The notes beneath the pieces were generated by a model, which made no database searches, was not told where the DNA came from, and worked only from the letters and a program-made list of their open reading frames with translations. From Listeria costaricensis (GTDB taxonomy: Bacteria > Bacillota > Bacilli > Lactobacillales > Listeriaceae): a stretch of 64,000 nt of DNA. Shown piece after piece: positions 1-7,973 of the stretch. The stretch covers positions 201,171-265,170 of the forward strand of contig NZ_FXUT01000010.1 in assembly GCF_900183385.1 (NCBI RefSeq), written 5' to 3'. A program made the position numbers and the translations under genes. Position 1 is the stretch's first letter. Every line of letters begins with the position of its first letter.

Positions 1-187
1 ACCCCTTGGCACCAGCTTCTTTTGCCGCTTTTGCCACTTCCAGCATCCCATGTCCATAGGCGTTGGCTTTGACTACCGCCCAAATGTCGGTTGTTTTTGG
101 TAAGATTTTTTGTTCATTTTTAATATTTGTACGAATACATGCTAAATCTACTTCGATCCATGTATCACGATGCCACCCTGTTACCAT
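1..187 (-). CDS. alr: Alanine racemase, N-terminal part (runs off left edge)
   Basis: PLP-dependent interconversion of L- and D-alanine, which feeds D-Ala to Ddl and MurF for peptidoglycan. Only the first 62 codons are present. They begin with ATG at 187 and read [20 protein letters not shown], followed by the family hallmark VKANAYGHG, whose Lys forms the Schiff base with PLP. The gene lies 15 bases downstream of acpS on the same strand, the usual acpS-alr arrangement of Firmicutes. The C-terminal domain lies outside the window, so integrity cannot be judged. Identification is firm because of the PLP motif and the WIEVDL start. Confidence 0.9.
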   Translation of the reverse strand, partial: MVTGWHRDTWIEVDLACIRTNIKNEQKILPKTTDIWAVVKANAYGHGMLEVAKAAKEAGAKG

Positions 188-202
188 CTTTTCTTCACAT
201 CC

Positions 203-565
203 TTATTTGTTTCCTTCAATGATGACTTGCGCTGCTGCTGATCTTCCTGTGTGGGTAATGCTGATAAATACCGTCTCTTCTGGATGGGCTGGCTTTTCGA
301 CCACTGGTTTCCCGTCCTTCGCTTGTAAAATCTCCACATCTAGGAAACTCAGTGCAGCACCAAAGCCGGTTCCGTTTGCTTTGGCATAGGCTTCCTTGGC
401 GGCAAAACGTCCGGCTAAAAATTCCACCTGGCGAGTGCCCGTATATTTCTTGTAAAGCTGCTGTTCTTTTTCAGTTAAGATCCGCTCGATAAAGCGGGGA
501 TTTTTTGTGACGGCCTTCTGGATGCGATCCAAGTCGATCATGTCCAAGCCGATTCCTTTAATCAT
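203..565 (-). CDS. acpS: Holo-[acyl-carrier-protein] synthase
   Basis: Transfers the 4'-phosphopantetheine arm from CoA to a serine of apo-ACP, activating fatty acid synthesis. It acts as a small cytoplasmic trimer. The 120-residue length is standard. Asp8 in IKGIGLDMIDLDRI and Glu58 in AGRFAAKEAYAKA are the Mg2+/CoA-binding acidic residues of the family. The start overlaps the end of the upstream oxidase by four bases (ATGA), so translation is probably coupled. It is followed by alr. Confidence 0.95.
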   Translation of the reverse strand: MIKGIGLDMIDLDRIQKAVTKNPRFIERILTEKEQQLYKKYTGTRQVEFLAGRFAAKEAYAKANGTGFGAALSFLDVEILQAKDGKPVVEKPAHPEETVFISITHTGRSAAAQVIIEGNK

Positions 566-1950
566 TCTGTCACCTCTTTTAAAAGTTGCCGTGCTTTTTT
601 TCGCGCCAGGGCAATGCAGTCAGGAATGCCAACGCCCTGATAGCTCATTCCGGCAAATTCCACACCGGGATAGCGGGTTTTGAGATTTCGGCTCAGTGCG
701 ACCAGCTTTTCTTTATGCCCGACCGTATAGCTTGGCATGGCGTCTTGCATGCGACTCACTTCTGCAAAAAGCGGCGTCTCTTTCAAGCCCATCATTTCCT
801 GATAATCTTTACGCACTAGATCGACCAGTTCTTCATCCGTTTTTTGGCTGACGAGTTCTTCCCCCGCCTTACCGACAAAGCCGCGAAGAAGCATTTTCCC
901 ATCTGGTACCATGTGCGGCCATTTCTTTTCTACCCATGTACAGGCCGTCGTCGCATAATTTTTCGTCCGGGCGACCAAATAGCCGGTTCCTTCAGGCAGT
1001 TCAAATCCTTCTTTTTTATCGTAAGCCAGCGAAATGGTTGCAAGGGTCGCCAGCGGTTCATCCCTAAGCGGGGCAGTTGTTTCAGGGTCCAGTAATGCCG
1101 TCAGTGTATCATGGGTTGCTGCAATCAAAACTTTATCGCATTCTTCCATGGTGCCATCTGCAAAATGGACTTCCAGACAGCCGTTTTTTTGCAGCACCTG
1201 TTTGGCAGACATTTTCGTATGGCAATGGGCTTTCGGCAAACTGGCGACGAGTTGCGCGGGAAGATCCGCCAAGCCGTTTCTGAGCGTTCGGAAAGCACCA
1301 ATCGTATTTTTCGTATTGGTTGTTTTTAGTTGGACGCTTTCAGGGATTTTCAAACCGCGCATCAGACTGCCGGCTCGCTGGATGGCCTCTTCAAATTGTG
1401 GAAAGGTCGATCGTAGGCTCATTTGATAGATGTTTCCTGCGTAGATTCCGGAAAGTAGCGGCTCGATCAGGCATTTCACCAGTTCCAAACCGAATCTTTG
1501 TTCAAAAAAAGCACCAAGTGAGACATCATCTGTCAACGGTTCAAAAGGCAGGTCGCGTTCCTGCACCGCACGCATTTTCCCGGCTTCGGAAACGAGGGTA
1601 CTTTTCATGAGGGCTGCTTGATCGGTCGGAATTCCCATGACAGCACCTTCTGGAATTGGATGCAGCTTGCCATCATGAAAAATAAAGGATTGGCCTGTGC
1701 TATTTGTGACCAGCTGATCGGTTAGCCCCAATTCTCGGATGAGTTCGATGCCTGCTGGTTTACGCGCCAAAAAAGAATCCGGTCCTTTTTCAATCAGAAA
1801 GCCGTCACGCTTTACAGTTTCAAATTTTCCGCCAAATCGGTCTGCTTGTTCATACAGATCCCAGCTGACCTCGCCTTGACCTTCTTTTTCAAGCGTATAT
1901 GCGGCAGCAAGTCCTGATAATCCGCCACCAATAATGATAATACGCTTCAT
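562..1950 (-). CDS. cgoX: Coproporphyrinogen III oxidase (HemY/CgoX type, FAD)
   Basis: FAD-dependent six-electron oxidation in porphyrin synthesis. In monoderm bacteria this family oxidises coproporphyrinogen III to coproporphyrin III before iron insertion. Residues 4-24 form the dinucleotide-binding beta-alpha-beta (GGGLSGLAAAYTLE), and residues near 440 (GVEFAGMSYQGVGIPDC) are the C-terminal FAD contact typical of the family. I take the ATG at 1950 (462 residues) because an AAAGGAGA ribosome-binding site sits just upstream; a longer frame to 1974 has none. It leads the cgoX-acpS-alr string. Older annotation would call it protoporphyrinogen oxidase (hemG/hemY). Confidence 0.88.
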   Translation of the reverse strand: MKRIIIIGGGLSGLAAAYTLEKEGQGEVSWDLYEQADRFGGKFETVKRDGFLIEKGPDSFLARKPAGIELIRELGLTDQLVTNSTGQSFIFHDGKLHPIPEGAVMGIPTDQAALMKSTLVSEAGKMRAVQERDLPFEPLTDDVSLGAFFEQRFGLELVKCLIEPLLSGIYAGNIYQMSLRSTFPQFEEAIQRAGSLMRGLKIPESVQLKTTNTKNTIGAFRTLRNGLADLPAQLVASLPKAHCHTKMSAKQVLQKNGCLEVHFADGTMEECDKVLIAATHDTLTALLDPETTAPLRDEPLATLATISLAYDKKEGFELPEGTGYLVARTKNYATTACTWVEKKWPHMVPDGKMLLRGFVGKAGEELVSQKTDEELVDLVRKDYQEMMGLKETPLFAEVSRMQDAMPSYTVGHKEKLVALSRNLKTRYPGVEFAGMSYQGVGIPDCIALARKKARQLLKEVTE

Positions 1951-2059
1951 TCTGCCATCTCCTTTTTCGTTCAAGTCGTTACTATTTTAGCATACTTGAC
2001 ATGTAAGTAACAGCACATCAGATCCCCTTTAAACGTGGATGATTTAACATAAAGCCACA

Positions 2060-2114
2060 CAAAAAGACTCGGAAACCCTATAAAAGCCAGCAAATGTGGC
2101 AGGATTTCCGAGCC
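2060..2114 (-). terminator. Intrinsic terminator after ydbT
   Basis: Arms CTCGGAAA (2068-2075) and TTTCCGAG (2105-2112) close a hairpin with an inner GCCA/TGGC stem. The minus strand then runs into TTTTT (2061-2065). It lies just below the ydbT stop. Confidence 0.8.
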
Positions 2115-2131
2115 TGTTCTATGTGATGCGT

Positions 2132-3637
2132 TTATTTTCTTTTTTGCGGGCGATACCATTCATAGAGGGATTGCGCCTGCTCCTCATTTAAATAGCGGAC
2201 AAACGGGCGTGCTGAGCCATTGCCTGATTTAAGTGCCATGTTGACATGACAAGTTTTGGAACGCCGCATCCAGATACTTCGGTGGACTTGGAATGACTGT
2301 ACGCGTTCTTTTCGGACAAGATGAGTCGTCTTAGAAAACAACGGGCGTGCTTGCAGCAAAATGGTTCGCTCGCTGATCATGAATCCTGTCGCTCGGTAGC
2401 TGAGTACGGCTTTCCATAATACCAGCAGAAGCAGTAGCAAAGCCGCAAGCCCTAGCGGAAAGAATAGAATTGCCGGAATCAGGCAAAGCACCAATGTCCA
2501 GCCCAGATATAGTTGCAAAAAATGGCGCAGACTGGTTTTAGGAGCCCGCTCAATTGCTGTCATATCAAAATGATAGTCAGGTAAAAGTTCTTGAAGTAGC
2601 GCATAAGCCGCCGTTTTCTTCATGATAGGGATGATCAGAATGTCTCCTGAATGTTCATCATCCCCTGAGCTGCCGGCAGTAATCGCTTTGATGCCCACTA
2701 GCCCCAGCCACTGTCTAAGCGGTGATTCAATGATCACAAGGCCTTGAATCCGACTGAAGTTCAGTGTCGTGCGGTTTCTCTGCAAGAGTCCCTTTTCCAC
2801 TACTAATTGGTGTTCATATTTCATCAGCTTGAATTGGAAATATTTGAATAATGTTGCCACGATCGAAATGCCCCACAGTATTAGTAGCAACACGACGACA
2901 AGAATCGTCACGATGATCAGGCCCATTTTCCAAATCTGCTCAAACTGACTTTCCAGCCAATCTTTCGGTAGAAGGTCTTGAAATTGACTGCTAAAAGCCA
3001 GCACGATGATCAGACCGCCGAATACGCCACTTGAAGTGACCGCCATCAAAATCAGTTCCTTTGTTCGTAGCGTGACCGTTTTATCTGGCAGCTCATCGGG
3101 ATCCGGTGCTTCCACGTCCAAGGGATTTTTATGTATATCGGTTTCTGCAACTGCACTTAGTTGTTCAGATTCCTGTACGGCTTTTTTGCCATCACGCAGA
3201 TCTTTTAATTCCTTTGCAACCTGAACGGGTACAGCACTCAAATCGGCCTCTGGTTTCCCGCTTCCGCCTGCCGTTTCGATCAGAATCTGCGTCACATTGA
3301 AGGGCATGAAGAAAAACCACTGCTTCTGTTGGATTGTCTGGATCCGTTCATACGGAATGTAAATATTTTTCCGAAAAATCAAGCCGTATCTTACACGCAA
3401 GCCATCTTCTTCCAGCGTATAGCGAAACGTGGCATATTTGATCAGTGCCGGTGCCAAAATCAGGATGATAAGAAAGAGAATTATCAGCGGGTATGACCAA
3501 ATTGGTAGCCAGCCTTGGTCGGTTGCTGCGCGAAATAATGAAAACACCCCTACAATAATTGGAATGATGCTCTGCCGGACGCTAACGATAATCTCTTTGA
3601 TGAGGGCGATTGGATGAAGACGACGTTCCTCAAACAT
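2132..3637 (-). CDS. ydbT: YdbT-like membrane protein with bacterial PH (bPH2) domains
   Basis: A 501-residue polytopic protein with paired hydrophobic helices at about 20-65, 190-265 and 370-420. Between them are three copies of the small beta-rich bPH2 module (around 68-150, 270-350 and 420-495), recognisable by the repeated IPYERIQTI, FSRIQGLVI and VRKERVQSF strands. The YdbS/YdbT pair of Bacillus and Listeria is conserved, has been linked to resistance to antimicrobial peptides, and its biochemistry is unclear. A charged linker (about 150-185) separates module one from the second membrane block. The start overlaps ydbS by eight bases, so the two are co-translated. A terminator follows. 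Confidence 0.82.
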   Translation of the reverse strand: MFEERRLHPIALIKEIIVSVRQSIIPIIVGVFSLFRAATDQGWLPIWSYPLIILFLIILILAPALIKYATFRYTLEEDGLRVRYGLIFRKNIYIPYERIQTIQQKQWFFFMPFNVTQILIETAGGSGKPEADLSAVPVQVAKELKDLRDGKKAVQESEQLSAVAETDIHKNPLDVEAPDPDELPDKTVTLRTKELILMAVTSSGVFGGLIIVLAFSSQFQDLLPKDWLESQFEQIWKMGLIIVTILVVVLLLILWGISIVATLFKYFQFKLMKYEHQLVVEKGLLQRNRTTLNFSRIQGLVIIESPLRQWLGLVGIKAITAGSSGDDEHSGDILIIPIMKKTAAYALLQELLPDYHFDMTAIERAPKTSLRHFLQLYLGWTLVLCLIPAILFFPLGLAALLLLLLVLWKAVLSYRATGFMISERTILLQARPLFSKTTHLVRKERVQSFQVHRSIWMRRSKTCHVNMALKSGNGSARPFVRYLNEEQAQSLYEWYRPQKRK

Positions 3638-4112
3638 CCTCTTTCGCCACCTTTACAAGCTCCAAAATGTGATAACGGAGCGTATCGGCTTCTTCTGCAT
3701 CAACCGCCTCGATTGTGTGACTGCCTGCTGCTGTTGTAATTTGCAGCGCCATTAATTTTTCTTTACGCAAAAGCGGCCCCTGTGTTGTTTCAACGTGCTG
3801 AATGCGAATCATCGGGATGAGTGTCCGACTGCGAAAAATAATTCCATGCTGAATTTCAATTTCGTCATGCCGGATCTGATAACTCCAACGCTTGTAGCGA
3901 AATGGGATCACAAAGCCAAAAACGATCACCGCATAGCCCGCTGTAAAACCAAACCCAATCAAACTCCACCACAGTGAAACCTCTGTCAAATAGAGCAGAA
4001 TCAGCAAGCCTGCTGAAAGAAGAAGAAAGATAAGTGCTGAAATCGCATAACTGATCTGCCAAACAATTTTGATGCGTGCTGGAAGCTTTTTTTCTAAATG
4101 ATTTAATTCCAT
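3630..4112 (-). CDS. ydbS: YdbS-like membrane protein with one bPH2 domain
   Basis: A 160-residue protein with two membrane helices (about 20-40 and 47-67) followed by one bPH2 domain (about 75-150, containing MIRIQHVETTQGPLLRK, which parallels the repeated strands of YdbT). It is first gene of a two-gene unit with ydbT and overlaps it. A GGAGGGC ribosome-binding site precedes the ATG. The pair probably forms one membrane complex. Molecular function is not established. Confidence 0.82.
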   Translation of the reverse strand: MELNHLEKKLPARIKIVWQISYAISALIFLLLSAGLLILLYLTEVSLWWSLIGFGFTAGYAVIVFGFVIPFRYKRWSYQIRHDEIEIQHGIIFRSRTLIPMIRIQHVETTQGPLLRKEKLMALQITTAAGSHTIEAVDAEEADTLRYHILELVKVAKEDV

Positions 4113-4245
4113 AATGCCCTCCTTTTTACTTTAATCATACTGGATTTAACCGCCATTGCAAGAAAAGATTTAATGGATTGGTCATATTTTTTTCAAACTT
4201 TTTCGCTAAACTGTCAGTAACGAAGCTTGCAGGGGAGGAAAACGG

Positions 4246-4722
4246 ATGAAACGTCTCATAATTAAGTTAACCATCACACTACTTGTCTTTGCCTTATGTT
4301 TTTCCGCCCCGCTCTTCGTAAAAGCAGCCAATCAGCCTGTTCTCGCAACCTACACAGAGCAAACGAGCAGCGAACTGATGGCGCTTTTTCAAATTGACAC
4401 CTATACAGCTGCTGAGCCCTACATTCAAATTGAAGAAGGCCAAGTCACGATTCTTTTCAATACGGATGAAAAAGAGCAGCTCGTTTACGCAATCGATCAT
4501 GGTCGTAGCGTTTCAGTAGCGAGCGAAACGACCCATCAAATAACCGCCAACTTAGCGAGCGGTTCACATACCATCCATATTTCCCTGACAGATGCAAACG
4601 GCCAGACAGAGACATTCAGTTATCAAGTAGAAATGCCAGAATCCAGCCAGCAGGAAAAAGTTTCTCAGGTCCATTTCACAGATCTAACAGCTATTCGCGA
4701 ACAAAAAAAGACGTTGATTTAA
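4246..4722 (+). CDS. Secreted protein of unknown function
   Basis: 158 residues with a clear Sec signal peptide (MKRLIIKLTITLLVFALCFS then a VKAA-type cleavage site near residue 28) and no lipobox or wall anchor. The mature part is beta-rich and acidic, with an Ig/PKD-like feel (HTIHISLTDANGQTETFSYQV at about 105-130), but I recognise no named family. GGGGAGGAAAA is a strong ribosome-binding site. It diverges from ydbS and ends on a terminator, so it is probably monocistronic. The last codons form part of the terminator stem. Confidence 0.65.
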   Translation: MKRLIIKLTITLLVFALCFSAPLFVKAANQPVLATYTEQTSSELMALFQIDTYTAAEPYIQIEEGQVTILFNTDEKEQLVYAIDHGRSVSVASETTHQITANLASGSHTIHISLTDANGQTETFSYQVEMPESSQQEKVSQVHFTDLTAIREQKKTLI

Positions 4723-4742
4723 AAAAAAGTCTCTTTTTGTTA
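4700..4742 (+). terminator. Intrinsic terminator overlapping the end of the secreted orphan
   Basis: AACAAAAAAAGAC (4700-4712) pairs with GTCTCTTTTTGTT (4729-4741). The T-rich right arm serves as the release tract. Confidence 0.5.
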
Positions 4743-4771
4743 CGATTAGGAAAACGATTGGAGCTATTTGC

Positions 4772-5245
4772 ATGTATTATCTCTTTGTCCAACTTGACGG
4801 AATTGAATCGTGGTTGGAAGTATCGGATGATGGCTATGCTGAACGGCAAGTCGATAAGAAGCCGGGTGGACGGATTCTCATTTCCAGTATCTGTGACACT
4901 CTCGCTGAAGGAAATATCCGTGTAGAGGTGGATGAATGGACAACTCATATCTCGAAAAAAGAGTTCGAGCAGGTTTGGGCCGATGCCAAAAAGCCCTATC
5001 AGCCAATCTGGGAAAAAGCGGAACAGCTTTTCCATATCGGTCAAAAGCTGTCGGTCAGCGTCCTTGCTTTCTACCCACAAGGTATTTGATTTCAAATTAA
5101 CGGAACGGCGTTTTTTGGTCAATTAAAGGAAACGGCTAATTTTCATGCCCAAAATCCGCATGCCTGCCGTTTTCTCCAAGTACAGCTCATGGTAAGCGGC
5201 TTCGATTCGCTCAATCAATGGCTGATTTTAACGGACTCGGTTTAA
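4772..5245 (+). pseudogene. Unrecognised ORF interrupted by one in-frame TGA
   Basis: An ATG at 4772 with a TTGGAG ribosome-binding site opens a frame of 105 codons that stops at TGA 5087-5089. The same frame continues with no further stop for 51 codons (FQINGTAFFGQLKETANFHA and onward) to TAA 5243-5245. The continuation has normal-looking protein composition and ends just before a terminator. The simplest reading is a 157-codon gene carrying a single nonsense mutation. I do not recognise the family. If the truncation is real, a 105-residue acidic protein would still be made. Alternatives are a sequencing error or two tandem genes, but no start with a ribosome-binding site is visible after the TGA. 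Confidence 0.55.
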
Positions 5246-5252
5246 CCGCCAC

Positions 5253-5300
5253 AAAAAATCCCGCGCAGCCTTTTTAATGATGGCTTACCGCGGGATTTTG
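5253..5300 (-). terminator. Terminator of queT, symmetric
   Basis: AAAATCCCGCG (5255-5265) and CGCGGGATTTT (5289-5299), with an inner AGCC/GGCT stem, form a strong hairpin. It has A/T tracts on both sides, so it can serve the plus-strand ORF as well as queT. Confidence 0.8.
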
Positions 5301-5301
5301 A

Positions 5302-5793
5302 TTATTTTTCGATCAATTTATTAAAATGTACTTTCTGATCGATCCAGTACATTAGTGGAATGCCGATTCCCATGATGACCAGCTCGCCAATCGCACAAGT
5401 CAGCCACGTATAGAAGAACGGCAACTCAAAAACAAGAACCAGCTCGAAAGCAATGATTGCCATCGTGACTGTGAAAACGATCGTATTCAGCACCATGCGC
5501 CAAATCGTACTTTTCACAAATTTTGACAAGCCGATCGTGATGAGTAGTGAAAGAATCGACTGCCCCACACCGAAGACCAGGTCATACCAGCCCAGTGAGG
5601 AGAAAAACAGATTTGTGACAAAAACGCCGACGATGATTCCCCAGAAGTATTTTTTGTTAAAAACGATCAGATGGTTGAAGATTTCCGGTAGCCTGAATTG
5701 GATGGCCCCGAAAGCAATCGGTGCTACAAGGAGCCCCATTGCCACATAAAGTGCGGCCACAATCGCGTTTGCTGTGATAGTTTTGATTTTCAT
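5302..5793 (-). CDS. queT: QueT-type queuosine-precursor transporter, ECF substrate-binding subunit
   Basis: 163 residues, almost entirely hydrophobic with about five or six membrane helices, and the QueT/DUF988 signature stretch AIQFRLPEIFNHLIVFN near residues 30-46. The family imports preQ0/preQ1 for tRNA queuosine synthesis and works with shared ECF ATPase and T subunits encoded elsewhere. Assignment is strengthened by the preQ1-type riboswitch directly in its leader. It stands alone and ends on a hairpin terminator. Confidence 0.88.
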   Translation of the reverse strand: MKIKTITANAIVAALYVAMGLLVAPIAFGAIQFRLPEIFNHLIVFNKKYFWGIIVGVFVTNLFFSSLGWYDLVFGVGQSILSLLITIGLSKFVKSTIWRMVLNTIVFTVTMAIIAFELVLVFELPFFYTWLTCAIGELVIMGIGIPLMYWIDQKVHFNKLIEK

Positions 5794-5800
5794 TTACATT

Positions 5801-5841
5801 CTCTCCCTAGTTTTTTTACGTAGGATGGTTTCGAACTACGT
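5801..5841 (-). promoter_or_regulatory. preQ1-type (class I-like) riboswitch in the queT leader
   Basis: On the minus strand ACGTAG (5836-5841) and CTACGT (5818-5823) form the P1 stem around a TTCGAAACCATC loop. An A-rich tail AAAAAAACTAGG follows and merges with the GGGAGAG ribosome-binding site of queT. Small P1 stem, loop ending in ACC and an A-tract tail folding back are the hallmarks of preQ1-I aptamers. Overlap of tail and ribosome-binding site predicts translational control. Confidence 0.75.
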
Positions 5842-5860
5842 GTTTTTTCAAACATTTACC

Positions 5861-5866
5861 ATTATA
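5861..5866 (-). promoter_or_regulatory. -10 element of queT
   Basis: A perfect TATAAT on the minus strand lies about 20 bases before the riboswitch P1 stem. The matching -35 is weak. Confidence 0.45.
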
Positions 5867-5893
5867 GCGCATCTGAATGTGAAAAGATAGAGG

Positions 5894-6931
5894 CTAATCA
5901 AGAAGATGGGCGCCATTGAGCTGCTTTTTAATCCTTTCAAAACGTGCTTTGGGCAGGTCATCATTTGAAATATTGACCATCAATAACAGGTTTTCAGGAA
6001 AAAAGTTCTCCTTTTTCAGCCTAGCCAGTACCTCTACGCATTGATCCAACAAGTCATTTCTAAATTTTTTCAAGCCCTGTTCATTGAGCAGCATGCCATG
6101 ATAATCCTGTAGCATGCGGTCTAATGCAGAAAACAAATCAGTATCAGGGCACCCCTCAAATTGCCATTCGGTTGACAGATATTGATAGACAGCGCGATTT
6201 TCAGGATCCTCCGCCCTCGCTGCTTCCAAATAGGCCGCTGTATTCCCAGCACTTGAAATCATACTGCATCTATCATCCATATACAAACCAAACGCCGTTA
6301 ATTCTTCTGTACCTGCCTGCTCGGAGTGGGCTGCATACGCCTGCTTCACTTCTTTATATAAGGCGGACTGAAAGCGCTCATTGTCGAAGGGGATTTTCAT
6401 TGGTTTGTTTACTAATCCCGTAAAAAATTCCTCAAAACTCTCTGCCAGTACATAATCTACGGGTTGCCATTCTTGACTTCTCCATTCTCTTGTATGAAAA
6501 ACCACTTGCGGTTTATTATTCTTCCCTTTATTAACATAATTCAATGAAAAGTAATCCATGCCAATACTTGTAAATGTGATACCGATAACGACTCCTTGAG
6601 TAAAAATACTTCTAACCCACTCATTTTTTTCACTCTCATAAAATTCCATGATGGAAAAAGGACGATCATTTCCAATACTTAATAAACCCTCGCATTGGAC
6701 GGTTTTTTGTATATGCCCAGTTCGGTCTTTGCATTGGAAGAACCTTTTTTTCAAAAGCCCGCCATTCTGAATACGCATGATTTCAATATAAGCTTTCGGC
6801 AACGTCCAGCCAACTGTCGCTTCGATACATTGAATAAGTTCATTACTTGGAGGTTTTGACATAAAATCTTTGCGACTTTCTTCTGTATTCTTCCAAAACT
6901 TTTTAATGTCATTTTCAGTTAGCTGCATCAT
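5894..6931 (-). CDS. SUKH (SMI1/KNR4) family protein
   Basis: 345 residues. Residues about 25-175 match the SUKH fold: PPSNELIQCIEATVGWTLP, then the conserved YIEIMRIQNGG turn (around 47-57), and later GVVIGITFTSIGMDYFSLNY near 120-140. SUKH proteins are commonly immunity proteins against polymorphic toxins. The C-terminal 150 residues form a second, helical, unrecognised part. No toxin gene adjoins it, so it may be an orphan immunity gene or a housekeeping SUKH protein. AAAGGAAG precedes the ATG. It is AT-richer than queT next to it, which suggests lateral acquisition. Confidence 0.75.
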   Translation of the reverse strand: MMQLTENDIKKFWKNTEESRKDFMSKPPSNELIQCIEATVGWTLPKAYIEIMRIQNGGLLKKRFFQCKDRTGHIQKTVQCEGLLSIGNDRPFSIMEFYESEKNEWVRSIFTQGVVIGITFTSIGMDYFSLNYVNKGKNNKPQVVFHTREWRSQEWQPVDYVLAESFEEFFTGLVNKPMKIPFDNERFQSALYKEVKQAYAAHSEQAGTEELTAFGLYMDDRCSMISSAGNTAAYLEAARAEDPENRAVYQYLSTEWQFEGCPDTDLFSALDRMLQDYHGMLLNEQGLKKFRNDLLDQCVEVLARLKKENFFPENLLLMVNISNDDLPKARFERIKKQLNGAHLLD

Positions 6932-7466
6932 AAAAATTTCTTCCTTTCCACTTTCATAACTTGTCTATCTTCATTATAACATTAAATTTTCCCTCTCATT
7001 TTGCAAGAATTTTGTATTCAATTCAAAAAAATACAACTTGATTCCTCAATGATTTGATCGCCTCCAAAAACAGCTCATTCTCGATGCTGAGCCTACTTTA
7101 AAATAAATTGCTATGAAAGAAACCATAGTACTCTCTTCTGTTCCTCTGATATAATTTGTGCTTCTATAGGTGTACTGTGAAATTGACTCTAGATCAAGTG
7201 AGATTTCTCCTTCCATAAACATGAAAGAAAACTACTGGAAAGATTATTAAATTACATTTCTTGAAAACTTTTTTGAAAAAATTAAGCTTTTCCTCTTGCA
7301 TTTTCTGAAAATCCGACTATAATCAATGTAGACTTTAAATATCCATAATAGATAATCAATATCCAAATTAACCAAGATCGCGACGCCGACTATTCAAAAA
7401 ACGGATAATTGTGCTATGCTAATTATTGGATATTTAACTATCCGCAAATCAATCGAGGTGATCATT
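6932..7466. promoter_or_regulatory. Intergenic region with promoter(s) and operator-like repeats for the Rrf2 gene
   Basis: No convincing gene. TTGCAT (7296-7301), 16 bases, TATAAT (7318-7323) is a good plus-strand sigma-A promoter with a leader of about 140 bases. Inside that leader are ATATCC repeats near 7340-7370, a dyad ATAATT-N10-AATTAT near 7412-7433 and GGATA/TATCC flanks at 7428-7444. These are plausible operator sites for the adjacent Rrf2 regulator. Confidence 0.5.
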
Positions 7467-7949
7467 TTGAAATTAACGAAAGGACTAGAACAGGCCGCTT
7501 GCATCGTTGCTTTACTTTCAACACAGGATTCACAGGCACCGCTCGCATCCGATGCCATCAGCAGCCGTCTTTCCGTTTCACCTTCTTACTTGAAAAAAAT
7601 CATGCGTAAACTGGTGGTCCACAACATTATTCGTTCGGTCCCCGGTAATAACGGCGGTTTCTTTCTAGCAAGGAGTCCTAAAAAAATCAGTCTGCTCGAG
7701 ATTGTGGAAGCTGTTGAAGGAACTGATTCGTCATTCCCAAACAGCGGTCTGATTAAATCCGTTTTCGGCGGCATTCGTGAAGATGCGGCTAAACGAGGCG
7801 AACAAAATTTAGTCGACGTTTTCCAACAAGCAGATCAAGTATGGGGTGAATATCTCGCCCAAATCAGCATTGCCGATCTTTTGACACAGACGCTTGAGGA
7901 GCACGAATTGCCTGCCACGAACTGGAATTTATTTAATCAGGAAAGTTAA
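7467..7949 (+). CDS. Rrf2-family transcriptional regulator without Fe-S cysteines
   Basis: 160 residues starting with TTG at 7467, chosen because GAGGTGA sits at ideal distance and the protein then begins MKLTKGLEQAACIVALL like other family members; a longer frame from 7416 lacks a ribosome-binding site. A winged helix (LSVSPSYLKKIMRKLVVHNI, about 34-53) is followed by the PGNNGGFFLAR wing and the LLEIVEAVEG dimer helix. The only cysteine is Cys12, so it lacks the three-Cys cluster-binding motif of IscR/NsrR. It is probably a repressor sensing something else. It lies 24 bases before the YhgE gene and likely controls it and itself. Confidence 0.85.
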   Translation: MKLTKGLEQAACIVALLSTQDSQAPLASDAISSRLSVSPSYLKKIMRKLVVHNIIRSVPGNNGGFFLARSPKKISLLEIVEAVEGTDSSFPNSGLIKSVFGGIREDAAKRGEQNLVDVFQQADQVWGEYLAQISIADLLTQTLEEHELPATNWNLFNQES

Positions 7950-7973
7950 ATTCTATCGTGTGGTGAGGAAAGT

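Noticed and set aside
63..389. 108-codon plus-strand ORF at the left edge
   Set aside because: Lies antisense to alr and acpS, whose motifs are unmistakable; no ribosome-binding site.
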